A stretch of 64,000 nt of DNA from Diplocarpon mali (Eukaryota; Ascomycota; Leotiomycetes; Helotiales; Drepanopezizaceae), in the NCBI GenBank assembly GCA_024741835.1, contig JAENRP010000101.1, forward strand, positions 1 through 64,000, given 5' to 3'. The notes under the pieces were generated by a model, which saw only the letters and a program-made list of their open reading frames with translations, was not told the DNA's origin and did no database searches. Both the position numbers and the translations under genes were made by a program. Positions 31,110-43,300 of the stretch are shown here, one piece after another; the first letter of the stretch is position 1; each line of letters starts with the position of its first letter.

Positions 31110-34100
31110 ATGTTCCTCTCCATCACAGGAGATTCTTGCTTCACTTCTGCAGAGGCAAAGAAGCTTAAGAAGAACATCAACGCGACTGATGCTGGTGCTT
31201 GTGTGACGAGAGTCCGAGGGTATTGGGTTCACTATGTCCATTTCAAAGATTCAGCTGCTCAGGTAAGAGATTGCTTGTCCAGGGCGTATCTATGGCATTG
31301 CCGCTATGTTTCTGCGGAGATTCGGCAAGTCGCGATGCTGAAATAGGTACCAGAACACCCAAGACCAAGTTAGACAGTTACTTCCAGGCGCGGAAGAGTC
31401 CAGCGAGGTCCTCAAAAGTCCCGGCAGCTTGACCCAACTCTACCACATCACACCGCGCAACATCTCGCCTTGGAGTTCCAAGGCTACCAGCATCGCCTAC
31501 GTATGTGGACTGAAATCGGCATTGCAGCGGATCGAGCGCGGGCGGGTCATCCTGTTGAACTTCGAACAAGGTGGAAAAACTGCAGATGCGAACACAGTGG
31601 ATGTTCCATTCAGGGATCAGCTGTATGACAGGATGACGGAGAAATTTGAGCTTTTCGAACCGGATATGAATGCGATGTTTGCAGAGCATCAGCCATTTCC
31701 ATTGGAAGTTATTGCTTTGGGAGAGGAGGAGTCTGGCAGATTGGATGTCTTGAAAGCATATAATAAGGTGCGAGGGCTTTCACTGGATCAACCTGAGATG
31801 GAATACCTCGTTCAAGCTTGTAAGACTTTCAATTGTCATTTTAGCTGTCCCAGAAAACGTGGAGGGGTCGTATAGAAACCACTTTGCGTTCCAAACCAAG
31901 AAAGTATGCTAATTTCCATAGATAAACAACTTGGAAGAGATCCCCACGACATTGAACTGTTCATGTTTGCACAAGTCAACTCCGAGCATTGCCGACACAA
32001 GCAGTTTAATGCAAACTGGACAATCAATGGAATCCCGATGGGGAGATCCTTGTTCGAAATGATCCGGAACACACATCAAGAGAGCCCGAAATACACGGTT
32101 TCGGCATATAGCGATAATGCTGCCGTACTAGAGGGTGAAACAGCCAGCTTCTGGGCTCCGGAATATTCTACTGGAAGTTGGAGACAAATCAAGGAGAAGG
32201 TTCACTTTCTTATCAAGGTATAGGCTGAATCACTGAGAGTTGAAGGGATGGAAAGTTGCTGATTCGTGCTCAGGTCGAGACACACAACCACCCGACAGCC
32301 ATATCTCCCTTCCCAGGAGCGGCGACTGGCTCTGGTGGTGAGATTAGAGATGAAGGTGCCGTCGGCCGAGGCTCAACACCCAAAGCTGGACTTTGCGGAT
32401 TCTGGGTCTCCGATCTCCTGATTCCTGATCATAAACAACCTTGGGAGATAGATTTCGGCAAGCCATCACATTACGCCAGCAGTCTGGACATCATGTTAGA
32501 GGCACCAATCGGTAGTGCTGCATTTAATAACGAATTTGGCCGGCCATGTCTGACTGGCTGCTTCCGCACGCTTCTGGCTAGTGTAGATACTGGAGTCGAT
32601 GGCCGCGATATTCGGGGATATCACAAGCCAATCATGGTTGCAGGCGGGGTGGGCACTGTCAGGCCTCAACACGCCCTCAAAAACGGACGAGATGTTAAGG
32701 AAGAAGCTCATATCATTGTTCTCGGTGGACCAGCCATGCTCATCGGTCTCGGAGGTGGTGCAGCATCAAGCAATGCCTCGGGAGAATCCTCTATGGAGCT
32801 AGACTTCGACAGTGTTCAGCGTGGAAATCCTGAAATGGAACGCCGCGCCCAGATGGTCATCAATACTTGCGTGGCTCTAGGAGACAACAATCCCATCGCG
32901 TTTATCCACGACGTTGGGGCTGGTGGTCTCTCTAATGCTTTGCCGGAATTGGTCAAGGATGCCGGTTTCGGGGGTAGATTCGAATTGCGACAAATCGAAA
33001 ATGCAGATAAGAGTATGAGCCCCCTACAAATATGGTGTTGCGAGGCCCAGGAACGATATGTTATAATCGTCAACAAGGAAAATTTGAATAGATTCGTTAG
33101 CATCGCCAACCGAGAGCGTTGTGGGTTTTCCGACGTCGGTACAGTGATGACCATGGATTCCAACGGTCATGGCAGTCTTGTCTTAACGGATCGGGAGTCA
33201 AAGAAGTACCCAAGGCCTATTGACATGCCAATGTCGCTCCTCTTTCCCCAGGGCAGAAAGCTGGACCGAAATGTCAAGTCAAGCCAGCCTATCCTGACAT
33301 CATTTGACGCCCGGCAGGTTCTCATCGACGCGTACCCACAATTCCCCGAGCACGACCTTCTCAGAAAGGCTGTTGAAAGAGTCTTCCGTCTACCAGCAGT
33401 TGGCTCCAAGTCCTTCTTGATTACGATTGGAGACCGTACCGTGGGAGGAATGACGGTTAGAGATCAGATGGTTGGCCCTTGGCAAACACCAGTTGCAGAC
33501 GTTGCTGTTACCGTGACTGCTTTGAACATCGGCGACAAGATCAAGACCGGTGAGGCTATGAGCATGGGCGACAAGCCTACTCTTGCTTTGATATCGCCAG
33601 CTGCATCGGCGAGAATGGCTGTTGCAGAGAGTCTGTTGAACCTGGCTGCTGCGCACATTCTCCGTGCTAATGAAGGTGACTTGGCCCGTGTCAAATTATC
33701 TGCAAACTGGATGGCTGCCGTCAATCATCCTGGGGAGGGTGCTGCCCTTTATGAAGCGGTACATGCTATTGGTATGGACTTGTGCCCCGCACTAGGTGTC
33801 AGTATACCTGTCGGCAAAGATTCGATGTCGATGAAGGCATCTTGGAAGGATCAAAAGACAGGCGAAGCCAAGAGTGTTACAGCTCCCATGACGGTTGTCA
33901 TCTCAGCTTTCGCCCCCGTCGCAAATGTTCGAAATACGTGGACTCCTGCCCTTCGGAGACTTGAGGATGTCGGAGAAACTGTTCTGATGTACGTTGACCT
34001 TGCTCAAGGCCACAAAGCTCTAGGAGGTTCGGCACTTGCCCAGACCTTCGGTCAGCTCGGAAATGAGGTCCCAGATGTTAGAGATGCTGATCTGATCCGT

Positions 34101-35453
34101 GACTACTTCGATGCTATTGTGCAAATGCACGAGACTGGCGTTGTCCTCGCTTACCACGATATCTCAGATGGTGGATTGATCACTACTGTCGCCGAGATGA
34201 TGTTTGCCGGCCGATGCGGTGCCGAAATTGTTATCGATAGTCTCACGAGCAGCTCATCTTTAGAAGACACTCTGAAATCCCTCTTTAATGAGGAGCTGGG
34301 TGCAGTATTTCAAGTGCGGAAGTCGGACGAGACAAGGTTTAAGAGTTGCTTCTCTACTTGTGGTCCCCCACCAGGTATGGTTCGCAAAATTGGCCGTGTT
34401 CCTATAGCATCAAAGCAAGAACTCTCCGTTCGGTATGGCCAGAAATCAATCCTACACATGCGACGCTCAGATATGCAGCAAATATGGGCTCACACATCCT
34501 ATCAAATGCAACGCATTCGAGACAATCTTGATTGCGCAGAATCAGAGTTCGAGACCATCAGAGACGACCGAGATCCTGGTCTGCATTACAGACTCTCCTT
34601 TGACCCTAAGGAGAATATCCTTCCACTCACATCGACAATCACGTCAGTCTTCTCTAAAATCCCTCGTGTCGCCATTCTCAGAGAACAAGGTGTCAACGGC
34701 CATGCTGAAATGGCATTCGCGTTCAAAGCCGCGGGATTCGACCCTATCGACGTCCATATGACGGATATAATATCTGGTCGTACCCTTACGGACTTCGTTG
34801 GTATCGCAGCCTGTGGCGGGTTTTCCTACGGAGACGTCCTTGGCGCAGGACAAGGATGGGCCAAATCCATCCTCATGCACGAGGAGAATGCACGCCCTGA
34901 ATTCCAGAAGTTCTTCGCTCGACCTGATACTTTCGCTCTGGGTGTCTGCAACGGATGCCAAATGCTCTCCCGTATTGCTGAACTCGTTCCCGGTGCCCAG
35001 CACTGGCCCACCTTCCTCCGAAACGAGAGTGAACAATTCGAGGCCCGCGTCTCAATGGTCAAGATCCAGGATAACAAGAAGAGCCCTTCTGTCTTCCTGC
35101 ACGGCATGGACGGCTCCTCGCTGCCTATCGTCGTCTCGCACGGCGAAGGCCGCGCTGCGTTCAAGAATACGTCAAATCTAGAATTCATGAATGAACATGG
35201 TCTCATCCCAATCCGGTATACCAATAACTCGGGCAACGTCACTACCCGATACCCGTACAATCCAAACGGTAGTCCGGAGGGCATAGCTGGTGTTAGGAGT
35301 CTGGATGGAAGAGTCCTGGCTATGATGCCACATCCTGAGAGGACGATTTTGGCGGATGTGGGTTCATACGTGCCCAAGCAATTGGTGGATCAGTGGGGTG
35401 AGTTTGGGCCGTGGGTGCGGATGTTTAAGAGTGCGCGGAGATGGGTCGGATAG
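31110..35453 (+). CDS. ADE6: Phosphoribosylformylglycinamidine synthase
   Basis: Model: exons 31110-31262, 31354-31819, 31922-32217 and 32274-35453, 1364 aa, close to yeast Ade6 (1358). Introns: GTAAGA...CCAG, GTAAGA...ATAG, GTATAG...TCAG. Single-chain FGAM synthase: N-terminal domain, two AIR-synthase-like halves ([10 protein letters not shown] and V-E-T-H-N-H-P-T near the substrate site; [19 protein letters not shown]) and a C-terminal class I glutamine amidotransferase. The amidotransferase has nucleophile Cys1197 in L-G-V-C-N-G-C-Q-M and the triad His/Glu in P-H-P-E-R. It makes FGAM from FGAR, glutamine and ATP, the fourth step of purine synthesis, in the cytosol. No defect seen. Confidence 0.97.
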
Positions 35454-37035
35454 ACGCGTGCTTTGGTGTGTTTGTCTGCTGACTGCAATCTGAGGTTGGG
35501 TACGATGGTGGGCTAGGGCGTTTAGAAAAATACCACGATTTATGACTTCAGATTTTTAGCGGCCTTGGGCTGAATTACATTATTCTTACACTTCCGCTCA
35601 GACAGAAAACCGGGAGGTACTGGTCGAGCGTTTCAGGATTGATGCCAGTAGTTTGAATGCAAATAGACAGCTTCATCCAGGTCAGCGCTGATGAGAACGC
35701 AGCAGAGCTAAAAGTGACAGAGCGACGAGGTGAAGAACTCCTTCAAATTCAAATGGCCCGATGTAAATGTGGAAAATTCCTCTCAAGCAGGGCCGTGAAA
35801 ACCCTCCGTTCGAGAATTTTGGCACGATTTTCAACGCAGTAAGTAGTGCGGTGCATTTTGTACCGTCCGGAGCCGGCACCCGACAAAGCGGTGTATTGTG
35901 TTCAGGAGGGATTGGAGCGCTGGAAGACTAGTCGTGTAGTTTGTTGTCTCGGAAGGAGTGGGTAGGGTAAGGTTAAGGTAGAGGGTGATAAAGAGGTTGT
36001 AGTGTGTAATGCGACAGACGGGGCAACGAGACCAGATCCGGGTCGCTGGGTTCTCCTGGTGAGAAGCGGCTGGCTTGGGTGGTAAAGAACGCCAGTACCG
36101 TGGGTAATGGAATGGGAATGGGAATGGATCATCAGTATTGAACCCGCGGTCCTGCTCGGACGTAGTCTTAATGCCATGACAATTTGCTTACTCAATGCAG
36201 CTTTAGGTCGCCTCTCGATGGAAGAAAATTGTCAAGCATTCGGGGTCTAGACGCGATTGAAAGGGAGATGGTGAGCGTTCGCGTACATTTAGTGTATTAT
36301 ATATGAGTGGCTTTTATTTATACACGCAGAGCGATGATGCCCATGGAGCAAATAAAAAGGGGGAGTAAGCGAACGAGCCGTTCAAGCGAATAGTAAACAG
36401 TACTCAAACCACAACCCAAACCCCAACCCTCAGCTCCAGCACTCAAGAAAGACACTAGGGAAATTGCGTACCTGTCCCTCCTCCCTCCTCTAGAAACGGA
36501 GGCTATACCACCAGCGCATCTCACAACCGAGGATTCATCTTGCTTCGCTTCCGAGCTGCCTTGGGTTCTTTGTCCTACGATAAGCCCTCCTCGTCGATGG
36601 CAGCTATTTATTTAGCTATTATTCGACATCTTATGAGTCTTCGGCAGTTATCAAATTAAAATCCTTTTTATTGACTTCTATACAGATCTTCGAAACGTAT
36701 CCGTTTTCCTCCTCCTTCTTGTATACTATAACTTGCCTTTTTCCCCTTTGAATCCTTCGTTAAGTCTTCCCTTCGGCTGCAGGTATACATTTCAATAACC
36801 CCGTAGTACGCAAGTAGAGGTCGGAAGTAGAGGGTACTACTAGAAGAGGTGGTGAGAACTTTTTTTCGTTTCAAAGCTTTCGAAAATTTATAGCTTTATT
36901 CGACTTAGGTTTTCATTATTTAAAAGTCGAAAGGACTTAATCTCACCTTTGTAAACTCTTGATGAGCTGGAGGCTCGTAGAAGACACTGCTTACCGTTGT
37001 TGAGTCGTCCTCTCCCGCTGACTAGCTTTATATAG
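35454..37035. other. Start of gene desert after ADE6
   Basis: After the ADE6 3' end the sequence becomes AT-richer, strongly so after about 36550. No ORF above ~100 codons shows a recognisable domain. A gggaatggg triplet repeat lies at 36108-36126. Confidence 0.5.
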
Positions 37036-37070
37036 CTGTATGTATGTGAATACATGTAGATAAGTATATA

Positions 37071-37160
37071 TGTATATATATGTATATATATGTATATATA
37101 TGTATATATATGTATATATATGTATATATATGTATATATATGTATATATATGTATATATA
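37071..37160. repeat. Period-10 microsatellite, ~9 copies
   Basis: The decamer tgtatatata repeats nine times almost perfectly from 37071, then breaks down into looser tatatgtgtg/tatagatata sequence up to about 37265. The plus-strand ORF across it is only a Tyr-Ile-Tyr-Val repeat and is not a gene. Confidence 0.92.
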
Positions 37161-37265
37161 TTTATTTATATATATGTGTGTGTAAATGTGTAGTTATGTA
37201 TGTATATGTATATAGATATACATTTATACGTTTGCATAAGTATATACATATTTATATATATACAG

Positions 37266-40236
37266 CGCCTTGTCTACTGTCTCCGAAGAAAAGAAGCAAA
37301 GTTAAACACGTCGTTTCCCTGGAGCTTAGGTTATTCGTTTGTTGAGATTTAAACCGTTCGTCTTGCTTTGTTTGCTTTACTAGGTATACGGCAACTTTGC
37401 TTTACAACACTGAAGTAAATTTCTCGTCGGGCTCTGACCCACTGTGCTAGAATGAAACAGGAGTACTCAGCGAACATCTACAAAGTACTCAAACTGACAT
37501 TTAAATTGACATCATAGGAGAGATCTATCCTTTCCCAAAACCATCTCACTGGTCATTACTTCCGCCACCGGGGAAGGATACGCTTTACACTTTCAAGATA
37601 TAGTTTTGAAGGTAGCAATCTCAGAGCTGAAAGGCCGCGATTTCACTTTAATGCTTGACACCCCCGCCCCCCCAAAAAATAGACGAGAAAGGGACGATGA
37701 TACGGTAATTTCCAATGAATTGATTCTCTTACACGGTAAATAACATTCGTTTTCGGAGTGATTAATTCCCCTTTAGCATTTCCAGATCAGTGGGTTTTCG
37801 ATCCAGCGCTTGCCGCCTGGGGGAACGGAAAAAAGAAGCGTGGTACTTGCACTTCATGTGCGGTAAATCATAACAAGAAGAAATAAATCCACTGAAAAGT
37901 AAGAGTCTGGCCATATAAAGAAGTAAGCGAAGCTGGTCAATAACTGCAAAGCTTATACACCAGCGGTAAGCTGCCTTCGAACGAGTATGTTCAATTGCAT
38001 TTTCTTTTCAAAGCATGGTGAGTTAGCTTTCCTATTCACTTGGCATTTAGCATGTCGAGATAAAAGTATGTTGTTCTTTCCGCGGTAGTGGAATGCTATT
38101 CGGTGGGGTTATCGACCTATCGTCAGCGGGAATAAATCTCAGGGAGAACAGTGCGTAGTAGATTTTCCCGAACAGAGCAAAAACTGTGGAGCAAAGGGTT
38201 ATTATTTTATATTCGAAATAAGCAAGACGGATAAAGATTAAGGGTAGGTCTCAATTACGGAGTCCTTCCGACTCCTTTTTTGTCGGGTACAGTAGATTAG
38301 ACCCATAAATTGTGTTCCACTCCTGGATCTACCTTAGAAGAAGTACAGATACTAAAAGCCGACTGGCTAGAAAATTCCCTGGTGGGGGATCCACTAGACT
38401 AAAAGTTAATTAAAATATCTTGTACTTTAAATTCCCGTACTTTTGGAGGTTGGGAGCATCCTTTTCAAGTCCTGAAGCGTTTAACGTGGTTTCGCAGGCC
38501 AAACAAATACCTCATTCAAGTGTGATTGAACCTTGCAAACTCACTGTAAATTTACCTTGTAAATAGCACTAATACATTGTTTCCTTTGCCTACGACGAAG
38601 CAGATACAATGTTTGCAGTTCTGAATGGCCAGAATACATACTTTTCAGCGGATCTCTGCCCATCGTACATGAAAAAAAAAATGATAAAAACTCTTAAAAC
38701 TCAGAAGTATCCTTGCGATTCAGAAACACGGCAGGTGAAGTCTAGATCCGACTCGTCAGGATATCCGGGGTGCGAGTACCGTAGGCGCCGAGCGGCTGTT
38801 TTGCAGCCTCCCGTTCGGCTTGTGCCGTGCGAGGACTGAGATCCTACTGGCCTTCGTGAGCTGGCAGTTGGAAATTGAGATTGACTTATGCACCGGGTGC
38901 TGTCGCAGAGAAAAGATGAGCGAGAAATTGCCGTGGTACCTTGATCCACAGTGCTGCACGAGTAAACTCAGGATGGTTTTAAGATGGCGAACTGCCGCGG
39001 GCAAGCAGACTAGATTCCATGGATGAGGCGGTGGGGACGGCATGGTCCCCCAGTCAGCATCTTACCCAAAGAGGAAGATCTTGCGAACGGTCGAGGCTGT
39101 CAGCGTCCCGGGAGCCTGTAGCCCACAGATATGCAGCTGCACGACCCTCTGAACTGTATATACGGAGTACGGGAACAGTACAGGGAGCGGATATCGATCC
39201 GAGATAATTCTCCAGAGAGCTCGTTTCGAGGTTGATTATATCATGTGCCCAGCAGATTCCGGTGGAGTCTTCCTGTGGATGGAGAGTATCAATCATTTCG
39301 TAGAAGGACGAAATGATTGTGTACTTTGTTTGCACCGGATCTCCCAATTGGCCCCGCGTACGCGTACCGCAGTCCTGTAAGATCGACCTGACCCCTGTGT
39401 AATCCCTGTGACAGGCCCGCACAGGCAGGAATTGCCGCGTGCAGGGCTGGACCGGGTGGATGCGCTGAAGAGATCCGATGCCCACATGGCTTATACTAGG
39501 TATCGCGGCCCGGGCTTCACAGAGAGCCGATAAGATGCAGGACTTGAGAACTCGGGATGGATCGATGCGTAAAGCATGTTTTCCTTTCCGAGTAATGTCC
39601 ACATACTCCATGTCCAGTACGGGAGACGTTCATGCACAGCGCTGACACATCGTTCGTCAACTCCTAATAGTTCCGTCAGTCGATGAAACAGCACAGCAGT
39701 CGACAAATGTATGAACGGCGATGAAATGTAGCTTCACAGTAACATCAACATGGACGGGTATTGTAGCCTCACAAGATCCTAACCTTATACAGCACTCCTG
39801 CTGTAGGGCAACAAGCAGGCTGAGAGATGCTACGCTGCCGCCGTTGGTCTTGGTCACCGACTTCATCTTCGAGCAGGCCGATGGGGCAGACGATGGGTCT
39901 TAACGAACATTTGCTGGAGCGACATGGGCTGGTGAAGGGTTGAGGCTTGAAGCTCAATTGAGCTCTTGGCTTCTTCACGACAAGGAGTCGGTGGTCTCCG
40001 CGTTCGCATATGGAGTACGCAGTCCGCCAGCGCGCCTTGCTGATCCAATGGAGCATGTCGACAAGGGAAACTCATTAGCCAGCTGGCATCACCTTCCGGG
40101 TCGGTGAAGATGCGGAGGGGTACGGCTGATCAGGGTCTTGTCATTCTGTGCAGGATCGTACAGTGAGTTTGCAAGAGCACGGAGATGCCAGGTTTAATTC
40201 TGCTCACTTCAAACTGTGACAGGGAAAAAAGACGAG
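37266..40236. other. AT-rich then mixed gene-free DNA
   Basis: From 37266 to ~38700 the sequence is AT-rich with no long ORF. From ~38700 composition is more balanced but ORFs stay below 190 codons, overlap on both strands and show no family marks. Decayed transposon sequence is possible but I recognise no terminal repeats or transposase motif. Confidence 0.45.
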
Positions 40237-40318
40237 AAAAAAAAAAGGCGGTAACAGGTATCGAAGCGAGGTCGTGGCTGACTAAGTCTCTTTAGCCACT
40301 AGGACAAAATTGCTGCGG
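40237..40318 (-). ncRNA. Possible Pol III unit / tRNA-derived element
   Basis: On the minus strand an A-box-like TGGCTAAAGAG is followed after 20 nt by a B-box-like GCTTCGATACC (consensus GGTTCGANTCC), then a run of ten T at 40246-40237, a Pol III terminator. The stretch between the boxes forms a GTGGCT/AGCCAC stem. It does not fold as a full tRNA, and the box spacing (31 nt start to start) is short. A SINE head or tRNA-related repeat is my best reading. Confidence 0.35.
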
Positions 40319-43300
40319 CAGAGGTCAGAGAACCAACATACTTCGTGGAGTGGCAAGAAAAACCTTGCTTCAGGCATCCCAACCAACCCCAGTATCTCCC
40401 TCCTGAACGACAACACCATACACCATGCCAGCTGCTGCAAACCTCAAAGTGCACAAAAAGCCGACGGCCCAATAGGCAACATTCTCCTGTCATCAACATC
40501 GTCGCTCCTCCCACGAATCACGGCATATCCGAACCCTCGCTCGGTAGTGGTTTAATGCCTGTTATTCCACTATCTCACAACAACTATTCGTACGCGGAAT
40601 CATGGGGCTATAGTGTTTTTCGCTTTCAGACACTCTTTACAACATCTCCGACATCAGTCTATCTATGGAGTACCATCATCGAGTAACACCGCAGCGAGAC
40701 AGCCGCACGCCGTCTACACCGTCTGTCTCATCAGACCATGGCCATGTCCAGGTCACTCCAGGGCCCGTGGAGGGACGAGGATCGTCGACCTTTCTACTTG
40801 CGGATAAAGTAGACGAGAAACTTCAGAAAGCTTCTTTGCCCGGTGCTTGAGGCTTCGATCGAAAAACTCAAGTCTCCGAGATCGTTCTAGTCCTTTTAGG
40901 CTGCCCGAAAGTGGGAACTGCTGCTGCACTAGGCTTAGCTGCTGTTCGCAGTATGTAGTAGATTATCTCGTACCGGGTACGAGATTACGCTACATCCGTA
41001 TCGAGATATCTGTATGTTTTGCGGGCAGAACCCCTGTCCCTGCGGATCTTTCTTAGGCTGACAAAATACAGGCTGGGCTTCGCATGGTATTGCAAGAAGT
41101 CTGTTTACAGGCCGCGGATGATTTATCGGACCTTTCACTGCCATCTTTACAGCACCGTCAAGAATTCCTAATGTGAACGACGTTGGATAACTTTGATAGA
41201 AGGCGGGCCATGTTCTTTCGCAGTACCGATTGTCCGGTAATCGAAATGAATGATGCACAGGTCTATTCTTAGCAGCTTTGTGCAGAGGCAGTTTGCCGCA
41301 TTCATTTCGTGGCAGCCAGATGGAAAGAGTCGTAAGTGATCAGTTCACCGTGCGCTCCAGGGAGATAACGTAGGTTCCGCGAGATACCATGAGTGGTAAG
41401 AAGGGGCTTAATCCCGAGAAAAAGATCCGTGACGCTGCAGGCCAAGGGTAGTTGCAAGGGTTGCGCTGGTTTCGGGTTGGGCCGGGAACTGGACACGTGG
41501 GCTTGCTGAGCATGGAGGAAGTACTTCGTGTTTGCTCTTAGCCTTCAACAACACGCAGGCAGATGATGACGAGTACTGCATCACGGAATCTTCATGCTTT
41601 TCGGCTGGCACATGTTGAGAGAAGGAAAATGCTGGCTTAGCAGATAGCTCATGGACGCAGTTTTGCCTTGGTCGTCAATTTCTGTACGACGCTTGGAGCA
41701 GCTGCTTGAGTCGACGAAGTGCCTCGGCACGGCATCGAAGAGATGAGAAGACTCCTGGCTGCACTTGGAATACAGGCGCAACGGCATTGGGAGCGGCTTG
41801 TGCCTCTTGTTTACGGTACATTGACTTCTCCCGGCGCTTTCGGTAAAACTTTTTGGCGGCATTTTATCGATGCGTCGCACCCCAGCTATCGTCTGGTCGC
41901 CAAAATTACCAAAGCCTCTGCGACTGCGAGCGGCATAGTGCACATGTACCTATTACACTTCGTCACTACACCGTACTACGAAGTACTACCTACCGTACCA
42001 TGTATAGGACTCATGGCTAGGCCATCCATGTGTCCCGCGCTTGTTGCTGCAGCTGAGTGGCACAGCCCGGGATGGATAATCGGTGTGGGAGATGGCTATC
42101 CTTGACCGGTATTGTGATCGTGTGAACGGCACATGGGTATCATCGAATTGAGACGATGAGACCTGCGTCTCTGTAAGCCGTGTCCCCCTTTCCTCAAGTT
42201 TCACGGGAGAATCATAGGAAATACAGAATGCCGGCAGAGTCAGATACAAATCTACGACCCTACTGCGGCACTGTTTGGAAGTATACGACAAGTAATGCCT
42301 GATGAGGAATGAGACTATAGTTGATTATCGGGGTGGCAGCTTACTTTCTCGTTTAAAGGTCACGCGCCGCACCGCCGGGAATAACGATGCGCTGTAACCG
42401 TCTACTGCCACATCTCTCTGAAGTGGGAGTATATCGATCCACAGTCAATCGAGCGCGCGTAGGCACAGAGCCTGCCTCAACTTGCTAAGCGGAAGATCAC
42501 GAAGACGTAAACACTTGCCAGTCGAGAGCCTCGACTCTGCGGCCAGAATTCTGCACCCTTCAAAGCAGCCTGTCGCGGATCGGGTTTCTGGGCGAGGAGA
42601 TTGATGAGCACTGGGTCCATTCCCCCTGGGCGCGGGCGATGCTTCGGGCGTTACTTCGTCGCAGGTCAACCATACGCTCAACCGGCGTGAGATGAGTGCA
42701 CTTTGCAAGGTTAAATATACTTTCATGTAGTGTTTATTTGACCTGCGACGATGTAGAATCTCCAACATCTCTGGTTTTGCTCGTGTCACAATTACATGAA
42801 GGGGCGACTAACTACACTAATTTTGGCAACCTCGAGCAGCTTAGCAACGCCAGCGCAAGCCCCTCGCGATACCACTGCAACATGGGCTCCGCTACCACTT
42901 GCACAGCTTCACCTCTGTAGTTCACGTTGGCTCGAGACAATCTTGGCACAGGGAACATCCCGATCTAGGACCAGCATCACGAATGGGAATGCCGGAATGG
43001 AGAGCCTGACTTTTGTTGATACTCGGCTGGAGAAGTGCCGGCACGAGTGGAGGAATTACGGGATGATCAGATGGGTCCTGCTCTCCCATGACGCCGGGCT
43101 GCGCCAAACAAGCCGAGCGGGCCGAAAGGAACAGCAACACTCCCCCGGACTCCCAAGAATTTCGACAAGCATCGCATGACTCAGCTGCAGAAACCCAAGG
43201 AGACGAAAGGAGATCGGTAAGCAGGTTGAGTTTCACCACACGGACGCATCTGTTCGAGAACATGGGCCAGCAGCGAACCCGCTCAGAGTGGCTGTTGTCC

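Noticed and set aside
37070..37345. 91-codon Tyr/Ile-rich frame
   Set aside because: It is the translation of a period-10 AT microsatellite.
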